From assembly GCA_958353395.1 (NCBI GenBank), contig CATWSG010000006.1, positions 1 through 64,000 on the forward strand: a DNA stretch of 64,000 nucleotides, given 5' to 3'. Under the pieces are notes generated by a model, which worked only from the letters and a program-made list of their open reading frames with translations, was not told the DNA's origin and ran no database searches. Of this stretch, positions 45,012-54,349 are shown piece after piece. Made by a program: the position numbers and the translations under genes. How positions within the stretch are numbered: the stretch's first letter is position 1; the number at the start of each line of letters is the position of its first letter. The DNA comes from an uncultured Collinsella sp. (GTDB lineage Bacteria; Actinomycetota; Coriobacteriia; Coriobacteriales; Coriobacteriaceae).

Positions 45012-45716
45012 TTACGGCAGGATATGGAAACCGAGCGCCGCGATATCCTTGGCAAAACCGCGCACGGTATCGAGCGAGACCTCGTACGGGTCGCGACCAA
45101 TGTTCTTGCGCTTGGCCAGGATGCTGTTGGGCACCGTAATGATCTGGCAACCGCAGGCCTCGGCCTGGTAAATGTTGATGAGCTCGCGCGTGGATGCCCA
45201 CAGGACCTCGCAGTTGGGCTTGACGGCGGCCTTCTTAACCGACTCCGTCATAAACGGAATGGGGTCGACGCCGGTATCGGCGATGCGGCCGGCAAAGAGC
45301 GAGATGATGGACGGCGTCTCGGCGTCGACGGCCTCGACCATCTCATCAACCTGCGTAGGCGTAAAGATGGTGGTGACGTTGACCTTGATGCCGTCGGCGG
45401 AAAGCTTGCGAACCAGCTCGGCGGTGGACTCGCCCTTGGTGGTCACGCACGGAATCTTGACGTAGACGTTCTCGGCCCAGGTAGCGATCTCGCGCGCCTC
45501 GACCTCCATGGTCTCGACGTCGTCGGCAAAGACCTCAAACGAGACGGACACATCGGTGATGTGGGCCAGGACCTCCTTGGCAAACGCGCGGTAATCCGTC
45601 ACGCCGCCCTTCTTCATAAGGGACGGGTTGGTCGTGAAACCCTGAACGTTGCCGTTCTCGTACATGTCGAGCATGCCCTCGAGGTTTGCACCGTCAGCGA
45701 ACACCTTGATTGCCAT
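45012..45716 (-). CDS. Transaldolase / fructose-6-phosphate aldolase-like protein
   Basis: 234 residues, the short transaldolase class (TalC/Fsa type). The Schiff-base lysine lies in VYVKIPC (Lys near 84); KVNVTTIFTP and ISLFAGRIADTG are characteristic. It moves three-carbon units in the pentose phosphate pathway or splits fructose 6-phosphate. Start at 45716 with AAAGGA upstream. Stands alone between repeats. Confidence 0.9.
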   Translation of the reverse strand: MAIKVFADGANLEGMLDMYENGNVQGFTTNPSLMKKGGVTDYRAFAKEVLAHITDVSVSFEVFADDVETMEVEAREIATWAENVYVKIPCVTTKGESTAELVRKLSADGIKVNVTTIFTPTQVDEMVEAVDAETPSIISLFAGRIADTGVDPIPFMTESVKKAAVKPNCEVLWASTRELINIYQAEACGCQIITVPNSILAKRKNIGRDPYEVSLDTVRGFAKDIAALGFHILP

Positions 45717-45909
45717 CTGCCTGATTCCTTTCGCTTGCACATGGGCGTTAAACTGCTAAACACTTTACCTACGTTTATCAAGGCGTGAGCTGCGGTTTTT
45801 TATCTTCTCGGCGAACGGTATAAACACCTCAGTGTTTGGATTGATAAATCGATTGAGCATGCAAAAGCAAAGAGTCGCAGTTTGGGCAAACGTCAGAACG
45901 CGGGATTCA

Positions 45910-46737
45910 TTAGATGAGGCCGAAATGCTGCATCGCTGTGACGGTGCCGTCGTGTGCGACATCGTCGGTCACGTAGTCGGCGAGCGCCTTGACCTCGGGC
46001 ATGGCGTTGCCCATGGCCACGGCCGTCTCGACCGCAGCGAGCATGCCCAGGTCGTTACCCGAATCGCCGAAGCCAAAGGTGCGCGCGTTGCCGGTGCGAC
46101 CCAGGTATTCCAGCGCTCGCGCCACGCCCACGCCCTTGTCAATGCCCTTGGGGCTCAGCTCGCGATTCTGGCCACCGGTGTTGCACAGCTCAAACTCGCA
46201 ATCGATAAAGCCGTCATCATTGGCTACGCGAGCCAAACTGGGCACATTGAGGCATACCTTGCCCACGCGCAGACTGCCGTCGACGCGCATCTCCTCGGCG
46301 CTGTGCACCACAGAAGTGCCGATCAGAGACGACTGCTCAACACCCGCGGGTTCCAGGGCAAAAGTAGCCACGTTGGTCTCGAAAAAGGCCTCAATCCCTG
46401 CCGCTGCCATACGACGCGCGAGCTCCTCAACAACGTCCTCGTCAAAGTAGTCCTCATGCACCACGCGGCCCTCGACCTCGAGCGTCGCTCCCGCCATGGC
46501 AACGACACCCGCCGGGTTCAGCGCGCGCAGGCCATCGGCAATCAGCCACAAGGGACGACCCGTGCAGATAAATGCATGGTGTCCCGCGTCGCGCAGACGA
46601 TGAAACGCCTCGACGACCGCCTGCGAGGGGTGAACCGCCGAAAAGTCCTTATCGGTCATATCGTCGGGATCGAACGACGTCAGCGTGCCGTCCACGTCAA
46701 AAAAGAGCACGGCAGAATCGGGGCACGCATCAATCAT
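45910..46737 (-). CDS. HAD-superfamily phosphatase (Cof type, class IIB)
   Basis: 275 residues. Motif I FFDVDGTLTSF with the nucleophile Asp near 14, motif II CTGRP, cap domain about 90-190, and motif III/IV FGFGDSGNDLGML. Likely acts on sugar phosphates or small phosphoesters; substrate unknown. Start at 46737 preceded by AAAGGA. Divergent from the RlmKL-like gene. Confidence 0.92.
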   Translation of the reverse strand: MIDACPDSAVLFFDVDGTLTSFDPDDMTDKDFSAVHPSQAVVEAFHRLRDAGHHAFICTGRPLWLIADGLRALNPAGVVAMAGATLEVEGRVVHEDYFDEDVVEELARRMAAAGIEAFFETNVATFALEPAGVEQSSLIGTSVVHSAEEMRVDGSLRVGKVCLNVPSLARVANDDGFIDCEFELCNTGGQNRELSPKGIDKGVGVARALEYLGRTGNARTFGFGDSGNDLGMLAAVETAVAMGNAMPEVKALADYVTDDVAHDGTVTAMQHFGLI

Positions 46738-46812
46738 ATGGGTTCCTTTCAGGGGCGAGAGTAAACGAAGCATCCATCATATAATGGAGCGACGCAACCA
46801 GAGAGGTCACCC

Positions 46813-49383
46813 ATGGAATTTTACGCAAGCTGCCCCGAGGGCTTTGAGTCCGCACTCGCCGATGAGCTTAAACGCCTCGGGCTTTCGCATGTTCGCCGGC
46901 TGAAGGGCCGCGCCACGTTTGAGGGCGAGCTCGAAGAAGGCTACCGCGCCTGTCTGTGGTCGCGTCTGGCGAGCCGCGTGTTTGCGGTGCTCGGGCGCTT
47001 TGAGGCGCAGGACGCCGACGAGCTGTACGATAGCGTTTACGACATCGCCTGGGAGAACATCGTCCGCCCCGGCGCCACCATTTCCATCACCGCCCGCGGC
47101 GTGACCGAGCAGCTGCGCAACACGCGCTTCTCGGCCCTGCGCGCCAAGGACGCGCTGTGCGACCGTCTGGCCGAGGCCACGGGCCGTCGCGCCGATGTCG
47201 ACGCCGCCGACCCCGATGTTCACCTGCTGCTTTCGTTGCGTCAGCGTCGCGCGAGCATTAGCCTGGACCTTTCGGGCGACCCGCTGTTCAAACGCCTGCC
47301 GCCCGCAGCGACCCGCGCCGGCGAGGGCACGCACGTGCTGCGCCCCGACTACGCCGCCCTGGTGCTGGCACAGGTCGGCTGGACCGCACTGTGCGAGCGC
47401 GAGCTGACGGCCGACGATTACGAGAACGAGGCCCTGCCCACGCTGATCGACGCCTCGTGCGCCGGCGGCGGCCTGCTGCTGGAGGCCGTGAATATCCTGA
47501 CTGACCGTGCACCGGGCGCCGCCCGCGACCACTGGGGCTTTGAGGGCTGGCAGTTGCACGACGCCGCTCTGTGGGGGCAGTTGCTTGCCGAGGCACGCGA
47601 GCGCGAGGCGGCAGCACGCGAGCGCCAAGCACGCATTGTGGCCGTAGACATCGACCCCGCCGCCCGCAAGACCGCCGAGCGCATGGTCAAGTGCGCCGGC
47701 TACAAGCGTTTTGTCGATTTCTGCGCCGCCAAGTCCGCCACCGTACTGGACCACGCGGGCGCCGTCGCCGGTGCCGCCGTGGTCGCGGATACGACCGAGA
47801 CACCACTTTCGCTCATGCACGACGCCATGACGCTGGTCGGCGAGCTGCGCCGCGCGCCCGAGCTTGCCGCGGCGCCGGTCGCCGCGCTCACCCGCGATGG
47901 ATTGCTGGCCCGCGCGCTCCACGCCGAGCCCGAGTGCTCGATCGCCGTCATGCCCAACAATGAAGAGGCAACTATTGAGGTTTGGCCCTCGCTCGATCAC
48001 GCCGCCGCGGCATTTGAAGCTGCGACCAGTGCAGGTGCTGAAGGCGAGACTGCAGATGTCGACAACGCCAATGATGAAGGCAGCACCGCTCCCGCCATGT
48101 CCGAGCCCGCCGCCACGCTCGACCTGGGCGACGGCAAGCCGCTGCCCGTGCTCATCCCCGAGTCCGAGCAGTTCGCCAACCGCCTGCGCAAGAATGCCCG
48201 TCTGCGCCGCAAGTGGGCCAAGCGCGAGGGCGTGAGCTGCTACCGCGTCTACGATGCCGACCTGCCCGACTACTCCGCCGCCATCGACCTGTACGAGGGT
48301 TGCCCGCAGACGCCGGGCCGCTGGCTCGTCATCGCCGAATACGCTGCGCCCAAGACCATCGATCCCGCACTGGCCCAGGCCCGTATGCTCGACATCCTGG
48401 CCATCGCGCCGCGCATCCTGGATGTTCCGGCCGAGCACGTGCACGCCAAGGCCCGCATGCGCTCGCGCGGCGGCTCGCAGTACGGCAAGCAGGGCGCCGG
48501 CAAGGGCGCATCGGGCGAGCGCGCCAACATCGCGCGCCGTCGCCTGCCGCTCATCGAAGAGGGCGGCCTTACCTTTGCCGTAAACTTTGACGACTATTTG
48601 GATGTGGGCATCTTCCTGGACCACCGCGTCACCCGCAACCTGGTGCGCGAGCACGCCAAGCAGGCGCGCCGCTTCCTCAACCTGTTTGCCTATACCGGCA
48701 CTGCCACCTGCTACGCGGCAGACGGCGGCGTCGAGGAAACTGTGACGGTCGACCTTTCCAACACCTATCTGGACTGGGCCGAGCGCAACATGCGCCAGAA
48801 CGGCTTTGTGGGCCCGCAGCATCACTTTGTGCGCGACGACGTGCTTGCCTGGATTCGCGACCAGCGCCAGACGCGCAACCGCTGGGACCTGATTTTTGTC
48901 GATCCTCCCACGTTTTCCAACTCGTCCAAGATGGGCCACCGCACCTGGGATGTCCAGCGCGACCATGTTGAGCTTTTGGCCGGCGTATCGCGCCTGCTTG
49001 CACAGGGCGGACATGCCATCTTTAGCTGCAACCTGCGCGGCTTCCGCCCCGAGACACGCAAGCTCGCCCGCGCGGGCGTGGTGTTGGAGGACATTACGGC
49101 GCAGACCATCCCCGAGGATTTCGCGCGCAACCAGAAGGTGCACCACTGCTATATCGTGCGCCGCCTGCCCATTGAGGACGCCATGGCCGAGGTCGGCTTT
49201 AGCGCCGAGGAGATTGCCGAGCGTGTCGAGGAGCTGCGCAACCCCGAGGCCCGCAAGCCTCGCGCGGCAGTGCCCGCGCACGCGCAGACCGGCAACGGCA
49301 AGTCCAATTTTGCCGGCAAACCCTACCCTGCCGGCAAGTCCAAAAAGAAGAAGTTCTACGCCAGCAAGCCCAAGGGCAAATAA
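46813..49383 (+). CDS. rlmKL: RlmKL-like 23S rRNA methyltransferase with degenerate first catalytic domain
   Basis: 856 residues (E. coli RlmKL 702). THUMP-containing N terminus (1-160), an RlmL-type methyltransferase domain (about 165-420), an Ala/Glu/Asp-rich linker (about 405-450) and an RlmK domain (about 480-790) with FLNLFAYTGTATCYAADGG and FVDPPTFSNSSKM intact. In the first domain the SAM motif is DASCAGGG (213-220) where DPMCGSG is usual, and no NPPY catalytic motif is present: the expected place reads VVADTTETP (about 323-331). So m7G (RlmK) activity is likely but m2G (RlmL) activity probably lost. Basic Lys-rich tail. Confidence 0.85.
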   Translation: MEFYASCPEGFESALADELKRLGLSHVRRLKGRATFEGELEEGYRACLWSRLASRVFAVLGRFEAQDADELYDSVYDIAWENIVRPGATISITARGVTEQLRNTRFSALRAKDALCDRLAEATGRRADVDAADPDVHLLLSLRQRRASISLDLSGDPLFKRLPPAATRAGEGTHVLRPDYAALVLAQVGWTALCERELTADDYENEALPTLIDASCAGGGLLLEAVNILTDRAPGAARDHWGFEGWQLHDAALWGQLLAEAREREAAARERQARIVAVDIDPAARKTAERMVKCAGYKRFVDFCAAKSATVLDHAGAVAGAAVVADTTETPLSLMHDAMTLVGELRRAPELAAAPVAALTRDGLLARALHAEPECSIAVMPNNEEATIEVWPSLDHAAAAFEAATSAGAEGETADVDNANDEGSTAPAMSEPAATLDLGDGKPLPVLIPESEQFANRLRKNARLRRKWAKREGVSCYRVYDADLPDYSAAIDLYEGCPQTPGRWLVIAEYAAPKTIDPALAQARMLDILAIAPRILDVPAEHVHAKARMRSRGGSQYGKQGAGKGASGERANIARRRLPLIEEGGLTFAVNFDDYLDVGIFLDHRVTRNLVREHAKQARRFLNLFAYTGTATCYAADGGVEETVTVDLSNTYLDWAERNMRQNGFVGPQHHFVRDDVLAWIRDQRQTRNRWDLIFVDPPTFSNSSKMGHRTWDVQRDHVELLAGVSRLLAQGGHAIFSCNLRGFRPETRKLARAGVVLEDITAQTIPEDFARNQKVHHCYIVRRLPIEDAMAEVGFSAEEIAERVEELRNPEARKPRAAVPAHAQTGNGKSNFAGKPYPAGKSKKKKFYASKPKGK

Positions 49384-49386
49384 CAA

Positions 49387-49453
49387 AGTTGCGGTGGAAT
49401 ATGGACTGTTTGGCCGCCAAATAGGCCATTTCCGTCCGTATTTCACCGCAACT
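49387..49453. repeat. Long inverted repeat (AGTTGCGGTG type)
   Basis: AGTTGCGGTGGAATATGGAC (49387-49406) pairs with the complement-type GTCCGTATTTCACCGCAACT (49434-49453), two mismatches, loop containing TTTGGCCGCCAAATAGGCC. It fills the convergent gap between the RlmKL-like gene and the response regulator and may terminate both. Confidence 0.78.
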
Positions 49454-49477
49454 CATATTGGGATGGTGGTTGGCGAT

Positions 49478-50191
49478 CTAGCCTTGGGTGACCAGGCGGT
49501 AGCCGATGCCTACGTGGGTTTGGATATAGCGGGGATGCGCGGGGTCGGACTCGATCTTCTTACGCAACGTGCCCATAAAGACACGCAGGCTCGCCAGGTC
49601 GCTCTTAGTTGCCGTGCCCCAAATCTCGTGCAGGATAAACTGGTGCGTCAGCACCTTGTCGGCGTTATGCGCCAGCAGGCACAGGAGCTTGTACTCGATC
49701 GGCGTCAGATGCAGCTCCTCGCCATCCATCGTGGCGATGCCGGCATCAAAATCGATATGCAGCTCACCGGTATCGAACGAGCCCTCGGAGGCAACGCCGC
49801 CCGTTTGTGCATACGAAAGGCGTCTGAGCGTCGTGCGAATGCGCGCGAGCAGCTCCTCGACCGAAAACGGCTTGGTCAGATAGTCGTCGGCACCGGCATC
49901 GAGCGCGCGGATTTTGTCCGCATCCTCGCTGCGCGCCGAGACCACGATAATCGGCATGCCCGACCATGCGCGCACCGACTCCACCACCTTGACGCCGTCC
50001 ATATCGGGCAGGCCCAGATCGAGCAGCACAATGCTCGGTGCCTGCGATGAGGCGGCGGCGATGGCGGCATGGGCGGTCTCCACGGCCATATGACGCAAGC
50101 CGTGCGCCTCGAGCGCGGCAACAATAAGGTTGCGGACGGCGGGATCGTCCTCAACGACCAAGATGAGCGGTTTTACGGCAGAGTTCGGCAC
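49478..50191 (-). CDS. KdpE-like response regulator (OmpR family)
   Basis: 237 residues. Receiver domain with acidic pocket VVEDD, phospho-acceptor Asp58 in LLDLGLPDMDG and Lys of LTKPF; C-terminal winged helix (about 140-235) with the KdpE-like MGTLRKKIESDPAHPRYIQT. The GTG start at 50191 has AAGGAG seven bases upstream. Four bases after its sensor kinase gene. Since no kdpFABC is present, the likely target is kup or other osmotic genes (inference). Confidence 0.9.
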   Translation of the reverse strand: MPNSAVKPLILVVEDDPAVRNLIVAALEAHGLRHMAVETAHAAIAAASSQAPSIVLLDLGLPDMDGVKVVESVRAWSGMPIIVVSARSEDADKIRALDAGADDYLTKPFSVEELLARIRTTLRRLSYAQTGGVASEGSFDTGELHIDFDAGIATMDGEELHLTPIEYKLLCLLAHNADKVLTHQFILHEIWGTATKSDLASLRVFMGTLRKKIESDPAHPRYIQTHVGIGYRLVTQG

Positions 50192-50195
50192 AGCG

Positions 50196-51821
50196 CTACT
50201 CCTTATCAAACGAAACGTCGGCGACGGGAAGCTCAATCGTAAAGACCGAGCCGTGCGGGTCCGCCGCGGCAACCTCTATGCTACCGCCATGCGCCAGCGC
50301 AATGGAGCGGCAGAGCGAAAGACCCAGGCCCACGCTGCGATGGCTGTCGGCAAGACCGTGGTTGGCGGTGTAGAACGACTCAAAGATTCGCTCGCGGTCC
50401 TCGGGCGCAATGCCCGGGCCGTCATCGGCCACCGAGCACGCCACGCGTCCATCGTCGACGCTAATCGAAATCATGATATGCGAGCCTGCGGGCGTATAGG
50501 TGATGGCGTTGTTCACCAGATTGACCACCAGCTGCACCATCAGGCGCGCATCGACGTTGACGAGCGCCGGCTCATCGCACGCCACCACCTTAAGGTCGTG
50601 CTCGCGCACGGCAGGGTTCACGTGGCGCAGCGCCTCCTCCACGATATCGTCCATGAGCTCGAGCGTGGTCGACAGGCGCATACCGCCGCCCTCGAGCTTG
50701 GTGATGGCGAGCAGGTTCTCGACGGTGGCGTTGAGCCATTGCGCATCCGAGCGAATGGACAAGAGCAGGCCGCGGCGCGTTTGGGCGTCGAGCACGGCGG
50801 TGCCGGTCGAGCCCTGGTCGAGCAGCACATCGGCATTACCCGAAATACTGGTGAGCGGCGTGCGCAGGTCGTGCGAGATGGAGCGCAGCAGGTTGGCGCG
50901 CAGCTGCTCATTTTTGGCAAGCACCGCCGCCTCCTCGCGGGCCTCCATGGCGCGGGCGCGATCGAGCGCCAGCTCGCCTTCGCTCACGATAGCATCGGCA
51001 AGCGTCCGCTCCTCGTGCGTCAGCACGTCGGGCTCGGCAACGATAGCCAGCACGCCCACCACCGAGGCGGGGTCGCCCGAGCGCGCGAAGCCGTCGCCTG
51101 TGCGAACCGTCAGGTAGATGCCATAAAACGCCGAGCCGCCGAACGTAGCATCGAGCGGCGTTCCCACATAGGCGGACGCCGAGAGCCGCGGTGGCATCTG
51201 CGGCGCCAGCTCGTGCACCGGCGCGGCATCGCCCACGGCCGTGTATGTCGCACGCGGCAGCAGGTCATCGCCCTCGGCGTCGGCGCTGTACCACACGACC
51301 GGACAGCCCGAAAGACGCGCCAGCTGCGTGGCCATGGCGTGAACGATCTGCTGCTCGTCGGCGCAGCGCTGCAACATGCGATTGGTCTCGAGCACCATAT
51401 GCGTGCGGCGGTCGCTGGCGGCAGCCTGCGCCAAAGCGCGACGCAGGGCCAAGGCAATCGAGCTCGACACAAGCGAGACCACAAACATGATGAAGAACAT
51501 GCCGGGATAGCCGCGGTCGATAAACGACAGCAAGTAGCGCGGGTCGACAAACAAGAAGTTGTAGAGCGCCACGGCGGCAGCCGAGCTCAGCAAGCAATAC
51601 AGGCGACTGCAGGTAAAGAATGCGCACAGCTGAACGGCGAACACATAGACGATCATGATGCTCGGCGCGAGACCCGGATGGTCGAGCAGCGCGCCCACAA
51701 TCGTCGCCGCGACCAGCAGCCCCACCGATACGCAGGCGTCATACAGAGGAGTGCGGCGCGTCAGCGTTGTGCGCCGCCACCAAAAGCTATCGGCAATATC
51801 GCCGTCCGTACGGACGTCCAT
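50196..51821 (-). CDS. KdpD-like sensor histidine kinase lacking the N-terminal Usp domains
   Basis: 541 residues. Three or four closely spaced membrane helices of the DUF4118/KdpD type (about 30-128, including LYNFLFVDPRYLLSF), a GAF-like region (about 145-290), HisKA with the phospho-acceptor His317 in SISHDLRTPLTSISGN, and HATPase_c with NLVNNAITYTP and DDGPGIAPEDRERIFE. The N-terminal KdpD and Usp domains that bind cyclic di-AMP in classic KdpD are absent, so signal sensing must differ. Operon with the response regulator. Confidence 0.9.
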   Translation of the reverse strand: MDVRTDGDIADSFWWRRTTLTRRTPLYDACVSVGLLVAATIVGALLDHPGLAPSIMIVYVFAVQLCAFFTCSRLYCLLSSAAAVALYNFLFVDPRYLLSFIDRGYPGMFFIMFVVSLVSSSIALALRRALAQAAASDRRTHMVLETNRMLQRCADEQQIVHAMATQLARLSGCPVVWYSADAEGDDLLPRATYTAVGDAAPVHELAPQMPPRLSASAYVGTPLDATFGGSAFYGIYLTVRTGDGFARSGDPASVVGVLAIVAEPDVLTHEERTLADAIVSEGELALDRARAMEAREEAAVLAKNEQLRANLLRSISHDLRTPLTSISGNADVLLDQGSTGTAVLDAQTRRGLLLSIRSDAQWLNATVENLLAITKLEGGGMRLSTTLELMDDIVEEALRHVNPAVREHDLKVVACDEPALVNVDARLMVQLVVNLVNNAITYTPAGSHIMISISVDDGRVACSVADDGPGIAPEDRERIFESFYTANHGLADSHRSVGLGLSLCRSIALAHGGSIEVAAADPHGSVFTIELPVADVSFDKE

Positions 51822-51840
51822 CAGCGTTCCGCCCCTCTCT

Positions 51841-51887
51841 CAAAAACAAAAACCACCACAAAGGGGACAGGCACCTTTGTGGTGGTT
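51841..51887 (-). terminator. Terminator/attenuator hairpin upstream of the KdpD-like gene
   Basis: On the minus strand AACCACCACAAAGG pairs with CCTTTGTGGTGGTT (51874-51887 with 51851-51864) and is followed by TTTTTGTTTTTG. An additional CCACCACAAGGGG just before it (51890-51902) could pair with the same downstream arm, giving a possible alternative structure. The loop holds the AAAGGGGACAG core of the palindrome family. Confidence 0.72.
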
Positions 51888-51934
51888 TCCCCTTGTGGTG
51901 GTTCCAAGTGTAAAGCCTTTGCAACCTGCGGACG

Positions 51935-52129
51935 TTAGACAAACAGCACGTGCGCGAGCAGTGCGCACACGCACGCCGCGACAAGCACCGTCACCACGAT
52001 CGAAATCACGCGGTCGGCCATGTCCATGTTGGCCCGATTCGTAAAGAACCGATCTTCGGCAGCATCGGCGCGTACCTCACGCACCAGCTCGGTCGCAAGA
52101 TCGCAACCGTCAAGCACCTTTGCATCCAT
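51935..52129 (-). CDS. Small single-pass membrane protein next to kup
   Basis: 64 residues. A charged N-terminal half (DLATELVREVRADAAEDRFF) is followed by one C-terminal membrane helix (about 42-63, ISIVVTVLVAACVCALLAHV). Strong GGGAGG six bases before ATG, the same arrangement as at kup. Not recognised; its place directly after kup (69 bases) and ahead of the two-component genes suggests an accessory or regulatory role in potassium uptake. Confidence 0.75.
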   Translation of the reverse strand: MDAKVLDGCDLATELVREVRADAAEDRFFTNRANMDMADRVISIVVTVLVAACVCALLAHVLFV

Positions 52130-52198
52130 GGTTTCCTCCCAGGACTCAATCCCCGTCAATACAAGCCCGCCCGTTCGCAGACAAACCTCGAGCGTCGA

Positions 52199-54226
52199 CT
52201 ACGGGCGCTCGTTGGGGGCCAGGCGCTGCATCTTGTTCACGGCCTTGAACTTGGTGAACAGCGGCACGTACTCAAAGCTCACGTTGGAGTTCTCCAGGCC
52301 ATACCAACGCGCAGGCGTGCCGGCGGCGCGGCGGATGATGTACTTGAGCGTGATGGCCGTGCGCTCGCTGGGCTCCACGTCGCTTTCGGGCGCCAGAAGC
52401 TTACGAATCAGGACGAACTTGAACGTACCGATGTTGCCCGGATCCTTGTAGACCGAGTAGTCATGCGTCTGCGCCGGCAGCTCGCCGGTGGCGGCCAGGT
52501 CCTGAACGACCTGACGCAGGTAAGCATTGACGCGCTGGTTGATCTTGTAGCCCAGGTACAGATGCACGCGGAACACGTAGTCGGTGCCGAACGTCTCGAC
52601 CGAATAGGCAAAGGTGTGCGGTTCGTCCATGGTCTCGACATTCACAAACCACCAGGCGCGGGCGCGCTTGGGATGCTTGTCCAAGATCGAGTAGACGATA
52701 TCACGGTCGATGTAATCGGTATGGGTGTCCTTGGTCAGGTACACGATGTTGTCGCTCAGGCGCTCGTAGCGATCGTCATCGCGCAGGCGCTTGAGCTGCG
52801 GCAGGTAGCTGCGCAGCGGCAGCAGCGTAAACTGGCGCTGCTCAACAGCCGTACCGTTGTACCAGCACACCATGATGCCCATGATGAGTGCAGCCATGAG
52901 GATGGTGAAGTAGCCGCCGTGGAAGAACTTGGTGAGCGAGCTCACGAAGAAGAAGCCTTCGAGCAAAAGGAAGAAGGCCGCGAAGATCCACGGAGCAACC
53001 TTGAGCTTGCGCTCCTCGTGCAGGTAGAAGAAGAGCAGCAGCGTGGTGCACATCATAGTCAGCGTAATGGCAAGGCCGTACGCGGCTTCCATATGCGCCG
53101 AGTTCTGGAACAGCAGCACCACGATGACGCAGCCGACAAGCATGACGTTGTTGACCATGGGGATGTAGAGCTGGCCCTTGGTCTCGGCAGGGTAGAAGAC
53201 CTGCATGTGCGGCATGAGGTCCAGACGGCTGGCCTCGGACACCAGCGAAAATGCGCCGGTGATGAGCGCCTGCGAGGCAATGATGGCCGCGACGGTGGAA
53301 AGGCCGACGGCAAACGGGCGCAGGCCCGGGGCGAGCATCTGGTAGAACGGGTTGAGGTCGGCAATGCCCATGAGCTCGGGGTTGGCAGCGTTGTTCATAA
53401 GCCAAGCGCCCTGGCCCATATAGGAAAGCAGCAGGCAGCACTTAACGAACGGCCAGGTAGCGTAGATGTTGCCGCGGCCGACGTGGCCCATGTCGGAGTA
53501 GAGCGCCTCGGCACCGGTGGTGGCGAGGAAGCAGCTGCCCAGAATCATGATGCCCGCGTGGTTGTTGGGGCTCAGCAAAAAGGCGATGCCGCGCACCGGG
53601 TTGAGGCACAGCAGCACGGCGGGGTGCTGGAAGACGAAGAACAGACCCGTGCCGCCCAGGAACAGGAACCACAGCGTCATGATGGGGCCAAAGGCGTGAC
53701 CGATCTTGGCCGTACCGATGCGCTGTACCAAGAAGAGCACGATGATGATGGCGAGCGTAATGGCGACGACGCGGCCCTGGTCATCGCCCAGCACGGCATG
53801 GACCGCCGGGATAGTGCGCAGGCCCTCGATGGCCGTGGTAACGGTAACGGCCGGCGTCAGGATGCCGTCGGCGAGCAACGCGGCGCCACCCAGCATGGCG
53901 GGGATGATAAGCCACTTGCCGCAACGCTTGACCAGGCTGTACAGGGCAAAGATGCCGCCCTCGCCATGGTTATCGGCGCGCAGCGAGATGAGCACATACT
54001 TGATGGTGGTCAGCAGCGTGACCGTCCACACGACAAGGGAGAGCGCGCCGAGCACGAACTCCTCCGTGACGCTTCCGATGCCGCCGTTGCCGGCAACGAG
54101 CGCCTTGGTTACATACATAGGGCTGGTGCCGATATCGCCGTACACCACGCCCAGCGTGACGAGCATCGCCGAGATGCTCACAGGAATCGCAGCGTGCGAG
54201 GCTGCCTCCTTGGCCTTTTGTTCCAT
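52199..54226 (-). CDS. kup: Kup-family potassium:proton symporter
   Basis: 675 residues. About twelve membrane helices in the first 430 residues and a cytoplasmic C-terminal domain of about 200 residues. The family signature GVVYGDIGTSPMY is near residue 25 and ADNHGEGGIFALYSL near 85, both intact. Imports potassium, often at low pH. ATG at 54226 with GGGAGG ten bases upstream is preferred to the TTG six codons earlier. A possible -10 TATAAT is at 54262-54267 without a good -35. Confidence 0.95.
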   Translation of the reverse strand: MEQKAKEAASHAAIPVSISAMLVTLGVVYGDIGTSPMYVTKALVAGNGGIGSVTEEFVLGALSLVVWTVTLLTTIKYVLISLRADNHGEGGIFALYSLVKRCGKWLIIPAMLGGAALLADGILTPAVTVTTAIEGLRTIPAVHAVLGDDQGRVVAITLAIIIVLFLVQRIGTAKIGHAFGPIMTLWFLFLGGTGLFFVFQHPAVLLCLNPVRGIAFLLSPNNHAGIMILGSCFLATTGAEALYSDMGHVGRGNIYATWPFVKCCLLLSYMGQGAWLMNNAANPELMGIADLNPFYQMLAPGLRPFAVGLSTVAAIIASQALITGAFSLVSEASRLDLMPHMQVFYPAETKGQLYIPMVNNVMLVGCVIVVLLFQNSAHMEAAYGLAITLTMMCTTLLLFFYLHEERKLKVAPWIFAAFFLLLEGFFFVSSLTKFFHGGYFTILMAALIMGIMVCWYNGTAVEQRQFTLLPLRSYLPQLKRLRDDDRYERLSDNIVYLTKDTHTDYIDRDIVYSILDKHPKRARAWWFVNVETMDEPHTFAYSVETFGTDYVFRVHLYLGYKINQRVNAYLRQVVQDLAATGELPAQTHDYSVYKDPGNIGTFKFVLIRKLLAPESDVEPSERTAITLKYIIRRAAGTPARWYGLENSNVSFEYVPLFTKFKAVNKMQRLAPNERP

Positions 54227-54349
54227 AAGCCGGTTTCCTCCCAACTTTAATGTTCGAAGGGATTATAGGTAATCGGCCCATGTTTTAATGCACTGTTTTC
54301 CCAGCTAGATAAAGATTTATACAGTCTTTAGGCCACCGCGGCGATATGG

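Noticed and set aside
46807..49446. Very long open frames antisense to real genes (for example 46807-49446 minus, 55281-58088 minus, 23437-25965 plus, 51950-54250 plus, 7287-9323 plus)
   Set aside because: Each mirrors a well-recognised gene on the other strand; the translations are low-complexity His/Arg/Gly-rich shadows produced by high GC at third positions.
49478..51821. Complete Kdp potassium system
   Set aside because: Only KdpE/KdpD-like genes are present; no kdpF, A, B or C in the window, and the sensor lacks the N-terminal KdpD domains.
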